Assembly: GCF_002878395.1 (NCBI RefSeq)
Contig: NC_061114.1
Span: 167,488,205-167,552,204, forward strand
Direction: 5' to 3'
DNA: 64,000 nt
DNA from: Capsicum annuum
Taxonomy: Eukaryota; Streptophyta; Magnoliopsida; Solanales; Solanaceae
Positions 23,127 through 33,480 of the stretch are shown in pieces (within the stretch, counting starts at the first letter, position 1; every line of letters starts with the position of its first letter). The notes beneath the pieces were generated by a model, which searched no databases, was not told where the DNA came from, and worked only from the letters and a program-made list of their open reading frames with translations. Made by a program: the position numbers and the translations under genes.

Positions 23127-23880
23127 GTGGTAGAGAAAACTCTTCCAAATCCACCACCACCTTTTCCTCAGAGACTGAAAAAGAAGGCTGATGACACCAG
23201 GTTCAGTAAATTCATGACCATGCTTAAGCAGCTGACTATTAATGTGCCTTTGGTGGAGGCACTGGAGCAAATGCCAGGGTACGCCAAATTCATGAAGGAC
23301 CTTTTGACAAAGAAAAGGGCAGCAAGCTATGAACTGGCAGATAATTTTCATCATTGCAGTGCAATTGCCATGAGGTATTTAGTACAGAAGAAGGCAGATT
23401 CGGGTGCTTTCACTATTCCTTGCACGGTTGGATCCTTAGATTTTGCTAAGGCATTATGTGATTTGGGGGATAGCGTTAATTTGATGCCACTAGCTATTTA
23501 TAGACAGTTGGGGTTGGGGGATCCTGCACCAACCAACATGCGGCTTGTAATGGTAGATAGGTTGGTAAAATGACCTGTTGGTATCTTATATGATGTATTA
23601 GTAAAGGTTTCTACCTTTATTTTTCCTACAAATTTTGTTATTTTGGATTGGGAGGTAGATTTTGAGGTACCCATAATCTTGGGTCGACCTTTTCTCGCAA
23701 CAGGAAGTGTGCTTATTGATTTGCGAGCAAATGAGCTTTTATTTTAGATGAATGACGAAGTGGTATGTTTTGATGTATACAAATCAATGAAGCAGCCCAA
23801 AGATATGAATGTGTTCTCTATAGCTGATGTTTATTATGAGGATGAGAAGGAATTATCTTTAGAGAAGTAGCTTACTATTA
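23127..23880 (+). pseudogene. pol: Protease region of Athila H
   Basis: The open stretch 23127-23573 carries PPPPFPQRLKKK, then FSKFMTMLKQLTINVPLVEAL, and the aspartic protease-like active site CDLGDSVNLMPLAIY (near residues 110-125). In related Athila copies I recall DLGAS; here Ala is Asp. Reading continues in the same frame through stops at about 23571, 23745 and 23868, and includes the flap-like [12 protein letters not shown] near 23668. It would process Gag-Pol. Confidence 0.85.
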
Positions 23881-25591
23881 AGCCATTGGCTGCTGTGCTT
23901 TTGAACTTTGAGCGTGAGGATAATGAAGAGTATGAAGAAACTATCTGTGCTTTGACAGGAATGGGGTCGTATTCATATGCCCCCAAGAAGCTGGACCTTG
24001 ACCTTAAGAATCGACCTTCACTACCGGCGAAGCCATCCATTGAAGAGCCACCGGTGCTAGAATTGAAAGAGCTACCCAGTCATCTAAGGTATGCATTCTT
24101 GGATAGTGGAAATACACTGCCGATTATTGTTGCTGATGATTTAGGTGAACGACAAGTGGAGGCTCTCATCTCTATTCTAAAGAGGTATAAGAGAGCTATT
24201 GGTTGGACTATTGCAGATATAATTGGTATCCCTCCTGGCATATGTATGCACAAGATTCAGCTAGAGGAAGATTGCGTACCCACTATAAGCATCAGCGTTG
24301 TTTGAATCCACCTATGCAAGAGGTGGTGAAGAAAGAAATCATAAATTGGTTAGATGCAGGGGTGGTGTACCCAATCTCAGATAGTAAATGGGTGAGTCCT
24401 GTACAATGTGTGCCTAAAAAAGGGGGCATGACAGTACTAGCAAATGAGAAGAATGAGCTAATTCCACTCAGGCCTGTCACAAGGTGGAGGGTGTGTATGG
24501 ATTACCGGAAGCTAAACTCGTGGACGTTAAAGGACCACTTCCCAATGCCATTCATGGATCAAATGCTTGATTGATTGGCAGGGAAAGGATGGTTCTATAT
24601 CTTGGATGGTTATTCCGAATATAATCAGATTTGCATTGCTCCTGAAGATCAGGAGAAGACCACTTTTACATGCCCATATGGTACTTTTGCATTCAAACGA
24701 ATGCTATTTGGGCTATGTAATGCACCTGCCACTTTTCAGCGGTGTATGATGTCCATTTTCTTTGATATGGTTAAAGACACCTTAGAGGTGTTTATGGATG
24801 ACTTTTCGGTTGTAGGTGAGTCATTTGAGTCATGCTTGGCAAATCTGAGTATGGCTTTGCAGCGATGTATTGAATTCAATCTGGTGCTAAATTGGGAGAA
24901 GTGTCATTTTATGGTTAAGGAAGGCATTGTTCTCGGGCATAAAGTCATTGAAAATGGAATTGAAGTGGATCGAGCCAAGATTGAAGTTATCGAAAGACTA
25001 CCACCTCCAATTTCTGTGAAGGGGGTTCGTAGTTTTCTCGGTCATGCTGGTTGTTATCGGAGGTTTATTAAAGACTTCTCCAAGATTGAAAACCCATTAT
25101 GCAAACTTTTAGAGAAGAAAGCAAAGTTTTACTTTGGTGCAGATTGCTTGAAGGCATTTGAATGCCTCAAAGGAAAGCTAGTTGAAGCCCCTATTATTGT
25201 AGCACCCGATTGGTCTCTACCTTTTGAAATTATGTGTGATGCAAGTGGTGTAGCCTTGGGTGCTGTCCTTGGTCAGAAAAGAGAAAAGCTATTTCATCCA
25301 ATCTACTATGCGAGCAAGGCCTTGAATGGAGCACAGAAGAACTATACCGTCATTGAACAAGAGCTTCTAGCAGTTGTTTATGCTTTCGAAAAGTTCCGTG
25401 CTTACTTGTTGGGAACCAAGGTAGTGGTTCATACAGATCATGCGGCTCTAAGATATCTAATGGCAAAGAAGGATGCTAAGCCAAGGCTAATTAGGTGGGT
25501 GTTACTGCTTCAAGAATTTGATTTCGAGGTAAAGGATAGAAAAGGTTGTGAAAACCAAGTAGCTGATCATCTATCTAGACTTGAGAGTTAG
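23881..25591 (+). pseudogene. pol: RT and RNase H of Athila H
   Basis: The pre-RT part (23886-24290) has ELPSHLRYAFLDSGNTLPI. A frameshift near 24290 precedes the RT fingers (PMQEVVKKEIINWLDAGVVY, VCMDYRKLNSWT). A TGA at 24572 separates the 338-codon ORF 24575-25591, with [37 protein letters not shown] and the intact catalytic [10 protein letters not shown]. RNase H follows with [26 protein letters not shown] and [12 protein letters not shown], so its Asp/Glu/Asp residues are kept, ending [11 protein letters not shown]. Only one frameshift and one stop separate this from a full domain. Confidence 0.92.
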
Positions 25592-26930
25592 CACACAGTG
25601 TAGACCGACCTTGATATTGATGATGCATTCCCCAATGAAGAGATTCTAGCAACTATGGTGGAAAACTTATCGTGGTATGCAGATTTTGCTAACTACGTGG
25701 TGAGCGAAGTGATTCCTGAGCATCTCTCCTTTCATCAAAAGAAAATTACTTTTGGGATGAGCCTTATATTTTTTGACGATGCGCTAATGGTATTATTAGG
25801 CGGTGCATCCCAGATGTAGAGGTGCCTAGCATACTGGAAGCAAGCCATGCTTCCAAAGTTGGAGGTCACCATGCAGGTGATCGGACGGCTAAGAAAGTAC
25901 TGCAAAGTGGCTACTATTGGCCTTCATTATTCAAGGATGCCTACAATTTTGTAAGAAGATGTGATCAGTGTCAGCGGCAAGGTTCTATTTCAAAGCACCA
26001 TGAGATGCCCATGTCCAAAATGCTTGAAGTAGAGTTATTCGATGTCTGGGGTATTGACTTCATGGGCCCATTTGTGAGCTCATTTGGGATGAAATATCTC
26101 TTAGTTGCTGTGGATTATGTATCCAAATGGGTCAAAGTAGTCGCGCTAGCTGATAATGAAGTTAAGAGTGTTGTAGCGTTCTTAAAGAGAAATATCTTCT
26201 CTCGTTTTGGGGTACCCCATACCATCATAAGCGATGGAGGATCATATTTCTGCAACAAGCTGTTCAGAGCCGTATTGGCAAAGTATGGGTTTAAGCAACA
26301 TAAGGTAGCTACATCATACCACCCATAAACTAGCAGGCAGGTGGAGGTTTCAAACTAGGAAATCAAGCTGATTCTTGCTAAGACTGTGAATGCCAGCAGG
26401 AAAGATTGGTCCAAGAAGTTAGACGATCCCTTATGGGCATATAGGACCGCATTTAAAACACCAATTGGCATGTCACCATACCAACTAGTTTATGGAAAGG
26501 CTTGTCACTTGCTAATTGAGCTAGAACATAAAGCAATGTGGGGACTGAAGCAGCTTAACCTGAATTGGGATGATGCTATTAATATGAGATTGGGGCAGCT
26601 GAACGAGATGGATGAATTCCGTCTAAATGCATATGAAAGAGCAGATCTTTACAAGGAAAGGATGTAAAAGTACCATGATCGGAGGATTATCCAACAAAAC
26701 TTTCAGAAAGGCGATTTGGTACTCCTTTTCAACTCCAGACTGAAGCTGTTTCCAGGTAAGTTAAAGTCTAAATGGTCTGGTCCATTCAAAATCAGCCAAG
26801 TTTACTCATCTGGAGTAGTGGAGTTAGAAAATGATAATGGTAGTGTCTTAAGGTGAATGGCCAAAGAGTGAAGCTATATATCGGTCCAACCAACTTGATA
26901 AAATGTATAGCCACCATATATCTTGATGAA
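25592..26930 (+). pseudogene. pol: Integrase of Athila H
   Basis: ORF 25822-26328 holds the zinc finger (GGHHAGDRTAKK ... CDQCQRQG, HHCC-like), the core GIDFMGPF (first Asp, near 26053) and IISDGGSYF (second Asp, near 26230). After two stops near 26326-26360 comes [17 protein letters not shown] (candidate Glu just after the stop) and ORF 26386-26667 with [29 protein letters not shown] stop at 26665 precedes the C-terminal GDLVLLFNSRLKLFPGKLKSKWSGPF. No chromodomain follows, as expected for Athila. It would insert the cDNA. Confidence 0.9.
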
Positions 26931-26952
26931 GTTTGAGTAATCGAGATAACTA

Positions 26953-27132
26953 TGTCGTGCCGCGACAATAAATCAAGCGCTACATAGGAGGCAACCCATT
27001 ATTTTAATCATTTTTGTTTTACTAGGAGTTTGTTTTTGATAAATAAAAATTCAAAAAAGAAGAGTCGAGCCACGACCAAAACTAAGGCGCTTGGTGGGAG
27101 GCAACCCATCCTTCTAATCATTTTTATTGTTT
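26953..27132 (+). repeat. Two-copy small-hairpin motif downstream of Athila pol
   Basis: Copies at 26953-27020 and 27062-27132 are offset by 110 bp at GGAGGCAACCCAT. Each has GTCG, five bases, CGAC (GTCGTGCCGCGAC; GTCGAGCCACGAC), then an AAGCGC or AAGGCGC block, then (T)GGGAGGCAACCCA, then an AATCATTTTT run. GTCG/CGAC can pair in both copies although the loop changed. TGGG/CCCA can pair in copy 2. It lies in untranslated sequence between integrase and ORF3; its role is unknown. Confidence 0.65.
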
Positions 27133-27231
27133 TTGATTAAGTGTAGGTGCATGAAGTACAAAGGAGGAGATTAGCCCCAAATTTTGATTTGAAAGTGAGC
27201 CATGTCAATGGTGGTAAGTCTAGGAATAATG

Positions 27232-27500
27232 GAGCATAGGCAATAGGCTAGGCGCCGCCTATGCCAACATGGGCGATAGGCTAGGCCCCGTGTATGCCAT
27301 CGCCTATGCTCACTGGCTCACATAGGCAATAGGCTAGGCGCTGCCTATGCCAACATGGGCGATAGGCTAGGCGCCGCCTATGCCATCGCCTATGCTCACT
27401 GCCTCACATAGGCAATAGGCTAGGCGTCGTCTATGCCAACATAGGCAATAGGTTAGGCGCCGCCTACTTATGCCTAGGCGATTCTATAGGCACCGCCTAT
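27232..27500 (+). repeat. GC-rich 86-bp tandem array with inverted arms
   Basis: Unit 1 is 27235-27320, unit 2 is 27321-27406, and a diverged third starts at 27407. Units are built from ATAGGCTAGGCGCCGCCTATG blocks. A perfect 10-bp inverted pair, GAGCATAGGC (27232-27241) and GCCTATGCTC (27302-27311), encloses unit 1. Further CATAGGC/GCCTATG pairs occur inside, so strong stem-loops are possible. It is much richer in G and C than its AT-rich surroundings. Position: 3' untranslated part of Athila H. Confidence 0.88.
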
Positions 27501-28284
27501 CACCGTAAATGTTGCCTAATAACCCGTTTGTCAATGGACTAACCCGACCCATATCTCATCTTTTAAATATATCCTCTACCCTTCAACACCACTCAATTTT
27601 TCTTAAACCTAGGCGCCGCCCAAGCACCCTTGCCCTCTCCAAGATTTTCTCTTTTCTCATCTAATCCTGCAGGCTCACCTTCCCAATTCATCACCAAGTA
27701 AGTTGTTCTTTCATGTTCCGTAGTTGTTTCAGTGCTACGCTTATAATGGTTAACTAGATTTTGTAGTAGTGCTTGGTGATAAGAGTATGATTAGTTTTCT
27801 ATGATTTTTTGAAGAATACATCTCATTGAGTGAAAGGATTCTCGTAGGTAATCTTGATTTTACTCCGGCATGCATTGATTGGTATTCACTGTCATAATTT
27901 TTTTTTATGAAGTTGAAATATTAAAGTTTAATGCATAATTTTGGGAGTTGTAAGCTTGACTATGCGAGTGACTCATTTATCGATGTAATGATCATGGTTA
28001 ACCAAAAGCATAAGATTGTGTAATTGTTTCTATGCTATAGCATGATAAGATTTTTATGTGGTATTCTTGTTCAAAGATTGCATTTCTCCAATGAAATAAA
28101 GTTGGAAATGATAGTCAAGATTACAGGACCATTATGTGCTGCTTCTTTATATCAAATTGAGAGAGTGTTATGTAAAGTGAAGGGTTGAAAGTGTGACTGC
28201 GCTAATAATGTTGTTGGCACATACCATCTAAATATATGTCGATGAAGTCTGAGTAATCGACATCACTCACTCAATTAGTTTGTG
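27501..28284 (+). other. Athila H non-coding spacer before ORF3
   Basis: AT-rich sequence without ORFs of note. Its end (28232-28262) repeats a 31-base segment found just after integrase (about 26917-26947), sharing GATGAAGT and TGAGTAATCGA, so the stretch between is flanked by imperfect direct repeats. A short CCTAGGCGCCGCCCAAG near 27606-27622 is a stray relative of the 86-bp array. Confidence 0.5.
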
Positions 28285-28309
28285 CAAACAAATTAAGTGT
28301 GGGGTGGTG
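28285..28309 (+). promoter_or_regulatory. Internal copy of the Athila polypurine tract
   Basis: CAAACAAATTAAGTGTGGGGTGGTG nearly repeats the true 3' PPT region (CAAACAAAGCTTTAAGTGTG then GGGTGGTG, 30961-30988). It lies about 80 bases upstream of ORF3. It could be a second plus-strand priming site or a scar of an internal duplication. Confidence 0.6.
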
Positions 28310-28387
28310 CCATCACTATTTTCTTTTTCGATTATAGTGAATTTTACGAAATGAGACTACCATGACCATATTATGATCTCAGGTAAC

Positions 28388-29582
28388 ATGGCTCCGAAAG
28401 GACGACAGGGAAAGGAGAAAGCATTTACCTCACAAAAAGGTCACAAAAGGTCAAGAAAGGACCAGGCTGATTCCTCCTCTCTTCAAGTGCCTCGATGCAC
28501 TTTTGGGATCAAATGGGTTCTGGAGGAGGAAGGGAAGGAATGGTATAAAAACAATAAAGTGAAAAAAAATATATACATGTGGCATTGATGCAGAAGGAAA
28601 GTTTAGCAAAGAACTTCCCTCGTATTTTGGCAAAGATTATGGCACTAAATCTTGACTTTATCTTCCGAGACATGGGCGAATGTAATCTTGATTTGACTCG
28701 AGAGTTTTATGCCAAATGGTCCCCAAGGACTATGGGAAATGAAGTAAAGATTCGGGGGCAAGTCTTGCAATTGAACACTGATTTCTTCAACTCTTTCCTG
28801 GGTACTTCAAGTGTGGATCAATCACCACTCAAAGAGATCTACAACAGACCTCCCTATAGAGCCATCAGACATACATTATGTGGATCAAGGTCCATGACCC
28901 GGTGGACTCGTCATAAAGATAATGGTCGTCACAATACTTACCCATATGCTTGTTTGAACAGAGAAACTCGTATATGGTTAAGAATAGTCAATTCCTGCTT
29001 GATTCCTGGGACACAATACACTAAGGTCACGCGTGATCGAGTCTCCTTGGTATATGCTCTAATGACAAATGTTCCCATCAATATTGGTGCAGTTATACGA
29101 ATATTGATTCCAAAAAGCAAGGGTGTACAAAAGGTCTCATTTTAGTTTCGGCAATTTGTTGACTGCAATTTTAAGGAAAGAGCACATTGAGGAGGAGCCA
29201 GCAGACCATAAGTTGCCACATAACTCGAAGAAGGTAGATCTTACGAAAATCAAATATCCAAAAACTGGTCAAGGCATCAACCTTACCACTGCTAAGAGAC
29301 ATGCTCTAGATGAGAGTTTTTTTCGCCATCTGTATGGCATGACTAGGTTCACTATGATGAATGGGGGTCGTGTTTGACTATGACTACCCGCTTAATGAGC
29401 ATGCTTGGGCCATGTGTGGAGTGGGGGTAAATTTTGAAAAACCTCTAGATGATGATGTGCCAACAGACGATGATCACCAGCTACTAGACTCTGATGTGGA
29501 GGACAACTCTGATGATGAAGACTCTGATGATGATTCTGACGCCAGGGGTATGACCCCGGATGTAGAGGAGGAGTCTGACTAA
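28388..29582 (+). pseudogene. Athila H ORF3, putative plant transposon protein family
   Basis: The probable start is MAPKGRQGKEKAF at 28388, a basic Lys/Arg-rich N-terminus. The frame changes near 28560-28580 into ORF 28579-29145, with LNLDFIFRDMGECNLDLTREF, VKIRGQVLQLNTDFFNSFLG, PPYRAIRHTLCGSRSMTRW and TRDRVSLVYALMTNVPINIGA. Two more shifts (near 29125 and 29361) lead to a C-terminal acidic tail rich in Asp and Glu (29440-29582). The core matches my memory of the family annotated in plants as putative plant transposon protein. It stands where Athila env-like ORFs stand, yet I see no signal peptide or transmembrane helix. Function unknown. Confidence 0.75.
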
Positions 29583-30972
29583 CCAGGTTTTTGCTTATTT
29601 ATTTACATTGAGGGCAGTATGTTCCTTCTTAGTGTAGGGTGTTGCACTGCGTACTGCTTGCCCGCATTTATTCTATAATCGTTTTGATTTAGTCATAGTT
29701 AGTTAGTTGTAATTAGTCAGACTTTGTATGAAATTGTTCTTATAGACGGCATGGCATTATAACAGGAGTTTGTGCTGAATCACTACTATTGAAACATTTA
29801 GGCTCTAAGTTGTGACTCACTCTGTGATAATTGTTTGTGGTTTAATTCATTTATCTGTTGGGTCAAGAATCTATAATGCTCCCAATTAAGTTGACCATGT
29901 GCCATGTGTGTGTAAGGTTATTGTATATTCTTTGTTGCGGCTGATGCTAGAACTTGCCTAGTGTGTGTGTAAAGCGAAATAAAGATTGTGAGTTTAGGAG
30001 ATGATTTAGGCATTTCTTTGGCAACCCTGATTTTTTTAACCTTCTTTTTACCTACCTTTGTATATTGTCCTAGTGAACCCCCATTGAGCCTTTAGCTATT
30101 TTCTTTGGCAACCCCATATGTAGCCTAATCCATTTTTTTTGAAAAGACCATAATTTGATCCAAAACTCCTAAGCGCTTTAAATTGTAGAATCAAGTTGAG
30201 TAAAGAGTGTGGCAAAATAAGAGAAAAATGGTGAAAGTGATGCCCCAAAGTTTAGTTATTGGTACATGAAAATATTGTGATCGAGGGTGGCTATCATAGG
30301 GATGCTAAAAAAATAAAAAAATAAAAAAAATAAAAAATATAATAATAAAAAAAAAGAAAAAAAAAGAGTTGTATATTACCATCATAGTGTTTTAATTGAG
30401 TAACAAAATGGGTGAAGAAGGGTAGAGTGGTTGTTAAAAGTTAGTGTAAATGGCATAATGTAGTGTATTAAAGTGCTTGGGGAGCATAGTCACCATTTCT
30501 GGCCAAAATAGTCCTACCCGTCCCTTTAGCCTACTTTACAACCCGTAAAGACCTATTTGATCCTAACCTTAGCATTCTGATATTAGTGGAGCATTACACT
30601 AAGGGCAAGCATATGGTCATCAATTGTAATCTAAGAATTCTTTGTGAGAGTGAGAGCAAGCAAGTTCTTATACCCATATTTCTGAAAAATGCAAAACTAT
30701 GAGTGATTATGGGTAACATTTTGTGTGAGCACACATGGTTGATGATTGTTGGGTAGTTTTATATGATTTTTTTTTGGCTTAACTTGGGTATACAAATTAA
30801 CCAACTTAATGAGTCTATGTTGGAGGGTGAGTTGTTTCTAGTAATGAGCAAGAAATCTACTCTTTGTTAATAATTGCCGTGTATGTCTTGTTGAAAATTT
30901 TGTGTTGCTCTTGTGAAGTTTAGTTAGGTATTCGCATGGATGTACTATTTTGTTCGAGGACAAACAAAGCTT
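29583..30972 (+). other. 3' untranslated region of Athila H
   Basis: About 1.4 kb with no credible ORF. It contains an A-rich low-complexity run of A's with T and G interruptions (about 30306-30368) and otherwise AT-rich unique sequence up to the PPT. Confidence 0.6.
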
Positions 30973-30986
30973 TAAGTGTGGGGTGG
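30973..30986 (+). promoter_or_regulatory. Polypurine tract of Athila H
   Basis: TAAGTGTGGGGTGG ends exactly at the TGATGTTGGG start of the 3' LTR. It follows TTCGAGGACAAACAAAG, the usual Athila context as I recall it. Confidence 0.85.
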
Positions 30987-32195
30987 TGATGTTGGGCGTA
31001 TTTATACGTCTAAGCACCATAACTTACCCATGTTTTAGCTACGTTTGAGAATAAAATACATAATTCTTGCACTTTTACTCCATTTTTAGTTAAGTGAGCT
31101 GACCTATGTGATTAGCATGCTTTTCAGGTACTAATGAGGAAGATTTCAGCACTTTGGGGACCTATGGACAGCAAACGAAAACTTCACATAAAAAGGAAAG
31201 CAGCTCTTGGACTGAATGTGACGTATGGGAACTTTTTCCCAGGCAAACTCAATATTTTTAAATAGTTAAGGATGCAGTATCAATTTATTAGAGAAGGATG
31301 TTATTAAAAGCATGATTGCTGAATTTTTAGAAAAGAATTGACGTCTGTATTATTTTGAAAACAAGGGAGACGCTTAGCTTGAGGACAGAGAGAGAGAAAC
31401 GTGTTTCCCTCTTAATTTCGCTAGTCATCTTCATCACCAAGATTGTTCTAAGTTTTGGTATGACGAATATGTATATTTTGATTTCCATTTTATTCATGCG
31501 TAGCTAAGTTTATTTGTTAGGGTTATGAAACCTTGTAGTATACTCTCTATTGCTATGGGTTTTTGAATTTATGATGTGTTAATCCACTTATATCATTACT
31601 CTCTTCATTTTGATTGAATTCTCATGGTTGCAAACATAGGGAATGTGCCATTATAGCAATAACTTGTTCGATAGAAAAGTTATTATTTGGAAAAGAGAGT
31701 GTGACGAGAAAATAGGGTTTCCAATCTCTATTTTACACGTTAATGCCCTAGCAGGATTAACTTCTTGGAGAGTTCGTACAATTTTTTGTACACTTTGGAT
31801 TCGAGAGAACTAAGGTGAATAAATCCTTGATGGTTGAAAAACACTTGGATTTGGAAGTAGAATACGTCTCTCTATAAGTGCATGCATGTATAAAATCCAT
31901 ATTACTCATAGTTAATAGAGAATTAGAAGCTACATGGTGGACATAACCCTAATTTGTCATTCTCTGTGATCGAATATAATAACACATATCATCTCATCGT
32001 TACATTGATAATATTATTGTGCACTTAAACCAAACCCCCCCTTTCCTTGGAACCTTCGATCAATAGTCTAATAATAATCGCAATACTTAGTGATCATAGT
32101 ATTCCCTGTGGGATTCGACACCCAACCCAGTTGGGTTCTATATTTGATAGCGACCGCTTACACTTTCTAACGGGAGTTGTAATTTGGGCGTATCA
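30987..32195 (+). repeat. 3' LTR of Athila H
   Basis: A 1209-bp LTR, TGATGTTGGG...GTATCA, followed by the ACATG target duplication (32196-32200). It carries 29 bases at 31552-31580 that the 5' LTR lacks. Otherwise only scattered point differences separate the copies. Confidence 0.95.
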
Positions 32196-32200
32196 ACATG
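32196..32200. repeat. Target-site duplication of Athila H, right copy (ACATG)
   Basis: Identical to 20034-20038. Joining E's reading across the two copies restores pol order between its RNase H and integrase. Confidence 0.93.
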
Positions 32201-33480
32201 CGAAACACTACCCATGGACACTCTACTTAGGGAATCCGCCACAACATTGGCCTTGCCCGGATGGTACAGCACACTCATATCATAGTCCTTTAATAGTTCT
32301 AACCATCGTCTCTGCCTAAGATTCAATTCTCTCTGGGTAAACACATACTGCAACTCTTATGATCAGTGAAAACATCAACATGGACACCATATAAATAGTG
32401 TCTCCAAATTTTCAAAGAAAACACAACAGCAGCCAACTCAAGGTCATCGGTGGGGTAAGTTTTCTCATGGGGTTTCAACTGTCTAGAAGCATAAGCTATC
32501 ACCTTACCCTTCTACATCAATACGCAACCCAACCCAACTCTCAAAGCATCATAGTACACCACAAAACCATCAACACCATCAAGCAAAGTCAAAACAGGGG
32601 CTAAAGTGAGTCGAGTCTTCAACTCCTAAAAACTTTTCTCACAAGATTCAGACCATAAGAACTTTACTTTCTTTTAGGTCAACCGAGTCATAGAAGATGC
32701 TATAGAGGAGAAACCCTCAACAAAACGGTGGTAATAGCCAGCTAAACCCAAGAAACTTCAGATATCAGTCAGAAAAATAGGTCTAGGCCAATTTCTAACA
32801 GCTTCGGTCTTTTGGGGATCAACTCTAATACCCTCGAAAGAAATGATATGACCCAGAAAAGCAACTGACCTTAGCCAAAATTCACACTTACTGAACTTGG
32901 CAAACAACTTGTGATCTCTAAGGGTTTGAAAGACAGTTTGGAGATGATTAGAATGTTCATCCTCACTATGGGAGTATACCAGTATATCATCAATGAACAC
33001 TATGACAAACATATCCAAATATGGTCTAAACACTCGATTCATGAGGTCCATGAAAGCTGCTGGGGCATTAGTTAACCTAAAAGACATAACAAAAAACTCA
33101 AAATGGCTATAACAAGTTCGGAAAGTGGTTTTTGGGATGTCACACTCCCTAACTTTGAGTTGACGATAGCCAGAACGAAGGTCTATCTTTGAGAAATAAC
33201 TTGCACCTTACAATTGGTCAAACAAATCATCTATTCTTAGAAGGGGGTACTTATTTTTTTATGGTGACTTTATTCAGTTGGCGGTAATCAATGCACATAT
33301 GCAAAGAGCCATCTTTCTTTCTCATAAACAACACAGGAGCATCCCAAGGAGAAATACTAGGCCTTATGAAACCCTTATCTAGTAGATCTTTGAGTTGCTC
33401 TTTCAACTCCTTTAGTTCTGCAGGGGCCATATGGTAAGGAGGAATAGAAATGGGCTGAGTATCGGGAAGAAGATCAATCC
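32196..33480 (-). pseudogene. pol: RT and RNase H of element E
   Basis: Read right to left on the minus strand: [14 protein letters not shown] (near 33500), [17 protein letters not shown] (near 33380), [20 protein letters not shown] (near 33310), then ORF 32758-33087 with [20 protein letters not shown], the intact catalytic [10 protein letters not shown] and [13 protein letters not shown]. RNase H follows in pieces, with FVVYYDALRV (first Asp region, CDA changed to YDA), [12 protein letters not shown] and VFTDHKSLQYVF, then [23 protein letters not shown] (32240-32310). Stops and frameshifts are scattered. The left end is cut by Athila H. Confidence 0.88.

Larger units (their letters stand above)
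20039..32195 (+). mobile_element. Athila-type Ty3/Gypsy element H, plus strand
   Basis: A structurally complete 12.2-kb element: LTRs 20039-21217 and 30987-32195 (TGATGTTGGG...GTATCA), ACATG target duplication, tRNA-Asp-type PBS, gag, protease, RT-RNase H, integrase, a long untranslated region with repeats, an extra ORF in env position, and a PPT. PBS, RT style ([19 protein letters not shown]) and the extra ORF point to the Athila lineage. Its ORFs carry few stops and small frameshifts, and its LTRs are very similar. It looks younger than the Tekay elements around it. Confidence 0.95.

Noticed and set aside
27232..27500. The 86-bp array as a CRISPR or as a coding repeat
   Set aside because: No spacers, and translation in any frame gives stops. 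It is an untranslated tandem array.
28388..29582. ORF3 as a true envelope glycoprotein
   Set aside because: No signal peptide, transmembrane helix or glycoprotein-like Cys pattern is visible; the core resembles a soluble plant family instead.
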